The notes under the pieces: generated by a model
Seen by the model: the letters and a program-made list of their open reading frames with translations, nothing else
Told to the model about the DNA's origin: nothing
Database searches by the model: none
Source of the DNA: Candidatus Hydrogenedentota bacterium
Lineage (GTDB): Bacteria > Hydrogenedentota > Hydrogenedentia > Hydrogenedentiales > GCA-2746185
NCBI GenBank assembly: GCA_012965445.1
Contig: DTSJ01000434.1
Span: forward strand, 1 to 7,095
Direction of reading: 5' to 3'
DNA length: 7,095 nt
Position numbers and translations under genes: made by a program
Part shown: positions 5,983 to 7,095 of the stretch, piece after piece
Layout: every line of letters starts with the position of its first letter
How positions within the stretch are numbered: position 1 is the stretch's first letter

Positions 5983-7095
5983 TTAAAATCCGTCCCTGAT
6001 TGTTCGCCGTGCGAGCTGCGTCATGTGAACCTCGTCCGGCCCGTCCGCGATACGACAATAGCGCGAGGACATGTAGATTCGGGCAATCGGAGTGTCCTGG
6101 GTCACGCCCATGCCGCCATGCGCCTGGAGCGCACGGTCGGCCACGTTTTGACACATCTGGGGTGCCACGATCTTCACCATTGAAATGTAATCCCTGGCAC
6201 CGCCGGGACCGTGTTTGTCCATCTTGTCTGCTGCAGACAGAACCAGCAGTCTGCATTGTTCGATTTCGCATCGTGATCGGGCGATATCATGCTGAATGCT
6301 CGTTTTCTCCGCGAGCGTTTCGCCGAAAGCGGTGCGTTCCTGGACGCGTTTACACATGAGTTCGAGGCACCGGGTTGCCATGCCCACAAACATCATCGCG
6401 TACTGAAAGCGGCCCGGTCCGAGGCGACCCTGGGCAATCTCGAATCCGCGGCCTTCTCCGAGCACCAGATTTTCTTTGGGCACACGCGCGTCCTCATAAA
6501 GTACCTGCGCGTGTCCGCCCGGCGAGTGGACACTGCCAAACGTGCGCACGGGACGCTCCAGCGTAACTCCTGGAGTATCAATCGGAACAAGAATCGTAGA
6601 GAACTGCTGGTGCTTTGGTGCTGTCGGATCGGTCTTGCCCATGACGACCAGCAACTTGCACAACGGGTTGTACGCATTGGAGGTAAACCATTTGCGTCCG
6701 TTGATAACGTAGTGGTCGCCGTCAGGGGTGATCGTGGTCTCAAGGTTCGTCGCGTCTGATGAAGCAACGGCCGGTTCCGTCATTGAGAACGCAGATCGAA
6801 TCTCCCCGGCCATAAGGGGTGTAAGCCATTTTTCCTGCTGCTCGGGCGTTCCGAATCTGGCGAGTACTTCCATATTTCCGCGATCAGGCGCACTGCAGTT
6901 GAAAACTTCCTGAGCCCAGGGAACCCGGGCCATACGCTCCATGAGGGGTGCGAATTCGAGATTGGACAAACCCGGACTCAGATCGCCGTAGTCCTTGGGT
7001 AAAAACCAGTTCCAGATTCCCGCTTCCTTTGCTTTTTCCTTGAGGCCCGGAAACCAGGGGGGATACTGCCATATATTGTCGTGATCTTCTACGAG
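5983..7095 (-). CDS. Acyl-CoA dehydrogenase family protein, N-terminus cut by the window edge
   Basis: An FAD enzyme that forms the alpha,beta double bond in an acyl-CoA. The frame is open from the right window edge to the TAA at 5985-5983, showing 370 residues. About 30-40 more are expected, since family members have roughly 400. The visible N-terminal helical part reads NIWQYPPWFPGLKEKA and WNWFLPKDYG. The middle beta domain has SFSMTEPAVASSDATNLET (102-120), the flavin-facing signature, and YVINGRKWFTSNA (129-141). The C-terminal helical domain has QAHGGMG (324-330), which binds the partner FAD, and RIADGPDEVH (348-357). At the catalytic-base position of medium-chain dehydrogenase (Glu in YEGT) this protein has Asp351 in ADGPDEV, a form seen in ACAD10/11-like members. 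TTG 6969 is not the start, because coding resemblance continues upstream of it. It is the upstream partner of the monooxygenase gene, with one base between them. Acyl chain preference cannot be told. Confidence 0.93.
   Translation of the reverse strand, partial: LVEDHDNIWQYPPWFPGLKEKAKEAGIWNWFLPKDYGDLSPGLSNLEFAPLMERMARVPWAQEVFNCSAPDRGNMEVLARFGTPEQQEKWLTPLMAGEIRSAFSMTEPAVASSDATNLETTITPDGDHYVINGRKWFTSNAYNPLCKLLVVMGKTDPTAPKHQQFSTILVPIDTPGVTLERPVRTFGSVHSPGGHAQVLYEDARVPKENLVLGEGRGFEIAQGRLGPGRFQYAMMFVGMATRCLELMCKRVQERTAFGETLAEKTSIQHDIARSRCEIEQCRLLVLSAADKMDKHGPGGARDYISMVKIVAPQMCQNVADRALQAHGGMGVTQDTPIARIYMSSRYCRIADGPDEVHMTQLARRTIRDGF
5989..5997 (-). promoter_or_regulatory. Ribosome binding site of the monooxygenase gene
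   Basis: AGGGACGGA (5997 to 5989 on the minus strand) ends seven bases before GTG 5981 and lies within the last codons of the acyl-CoA dehydrogenase gene. It supports the GTG start and translational coupling. Confidence 0.45.

Noticed and set aside
6289..6759. A 156-codon open frame on the plus strand
   Set aside because: It is antisense to the acyl-CoA dehydrogenase gene and shows no recognisable domain.

Overview
The window carries six protein-coding genes in a moderately GC-rich stretch of about 7.1 kb. I see no RNA gene, mobile element, CRISPR array or long repeat. The host is Gram-negative: the first gene encodes a FadL-type outer-membrane barrel ending in Phe, and another product has a twin-arginine signal. 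The catabolic gene set (FadL-type uptake, acyl-CoA dehydrogenase, enoyl-CoA hydratase, Baeyer-Villiger monooxygenase) recalls environmental or marine Proteobacteria that degrade lipids and cyclic ketones. The Tat-exported Gfo/Idh/MocA protein is of a kind also common in Planctomycetes and Verrucomicrobia. I cannot assign a phylum.

Layout: (1) positions 1-831 (+), the C-terminal part of a FadL/OmpP1-type channel, cut by the window edge and apparently frameshifted near base 37-40; (2) 915-1706 (+), a crotonase-fold enoyl-CoA hydratase/isomerase; (3) 1752-2744 (-), a zinc-free quinone oxidoreductase-type medium-chain reductase, convergent with (2); (4) 2745-2970, a 226-nt divergent control region with a perfect 14-bp palindrome, a second dyad and a plausible promoter on each strand; (5) 2971-4302 (+), a Tat-signal Gfo/Idh/MocA oxidoreductase; (6) 4356-5981 (-), a Baeyer-Villiger-type flavin monooxygenase; (7) 5983-7095 (-), an acyl-CoA dehydrogenase that runs off the right edge. 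Its stop lies one base before the GTG start of (6), so (7) and (6) form a tightly coupled operon.

As an inferred working model, a hydrophobic substrate enters through the FadL-type channel. A ketone intermediate is oxygenated to an ester or lactone by the monooxygenase, and the resulting acyl chains are processed as CoA thioesters by the acyl-CoA dehydrogenase and the crotonase. The quinone oxidoreductase homologue would reduce an enone or quinone. The exported Gfo/Idh/MocA enzyme does not fit this scheme and probably acts on a sugar-like substrate in the periplasm. No new multi-gene system is evident. The points most worth checking are the frameshift in gene 1, the two dyads in the divergent region, the non-canonical active site of the crotonase and the coupled dehydrogenase-monooxygenase pair.
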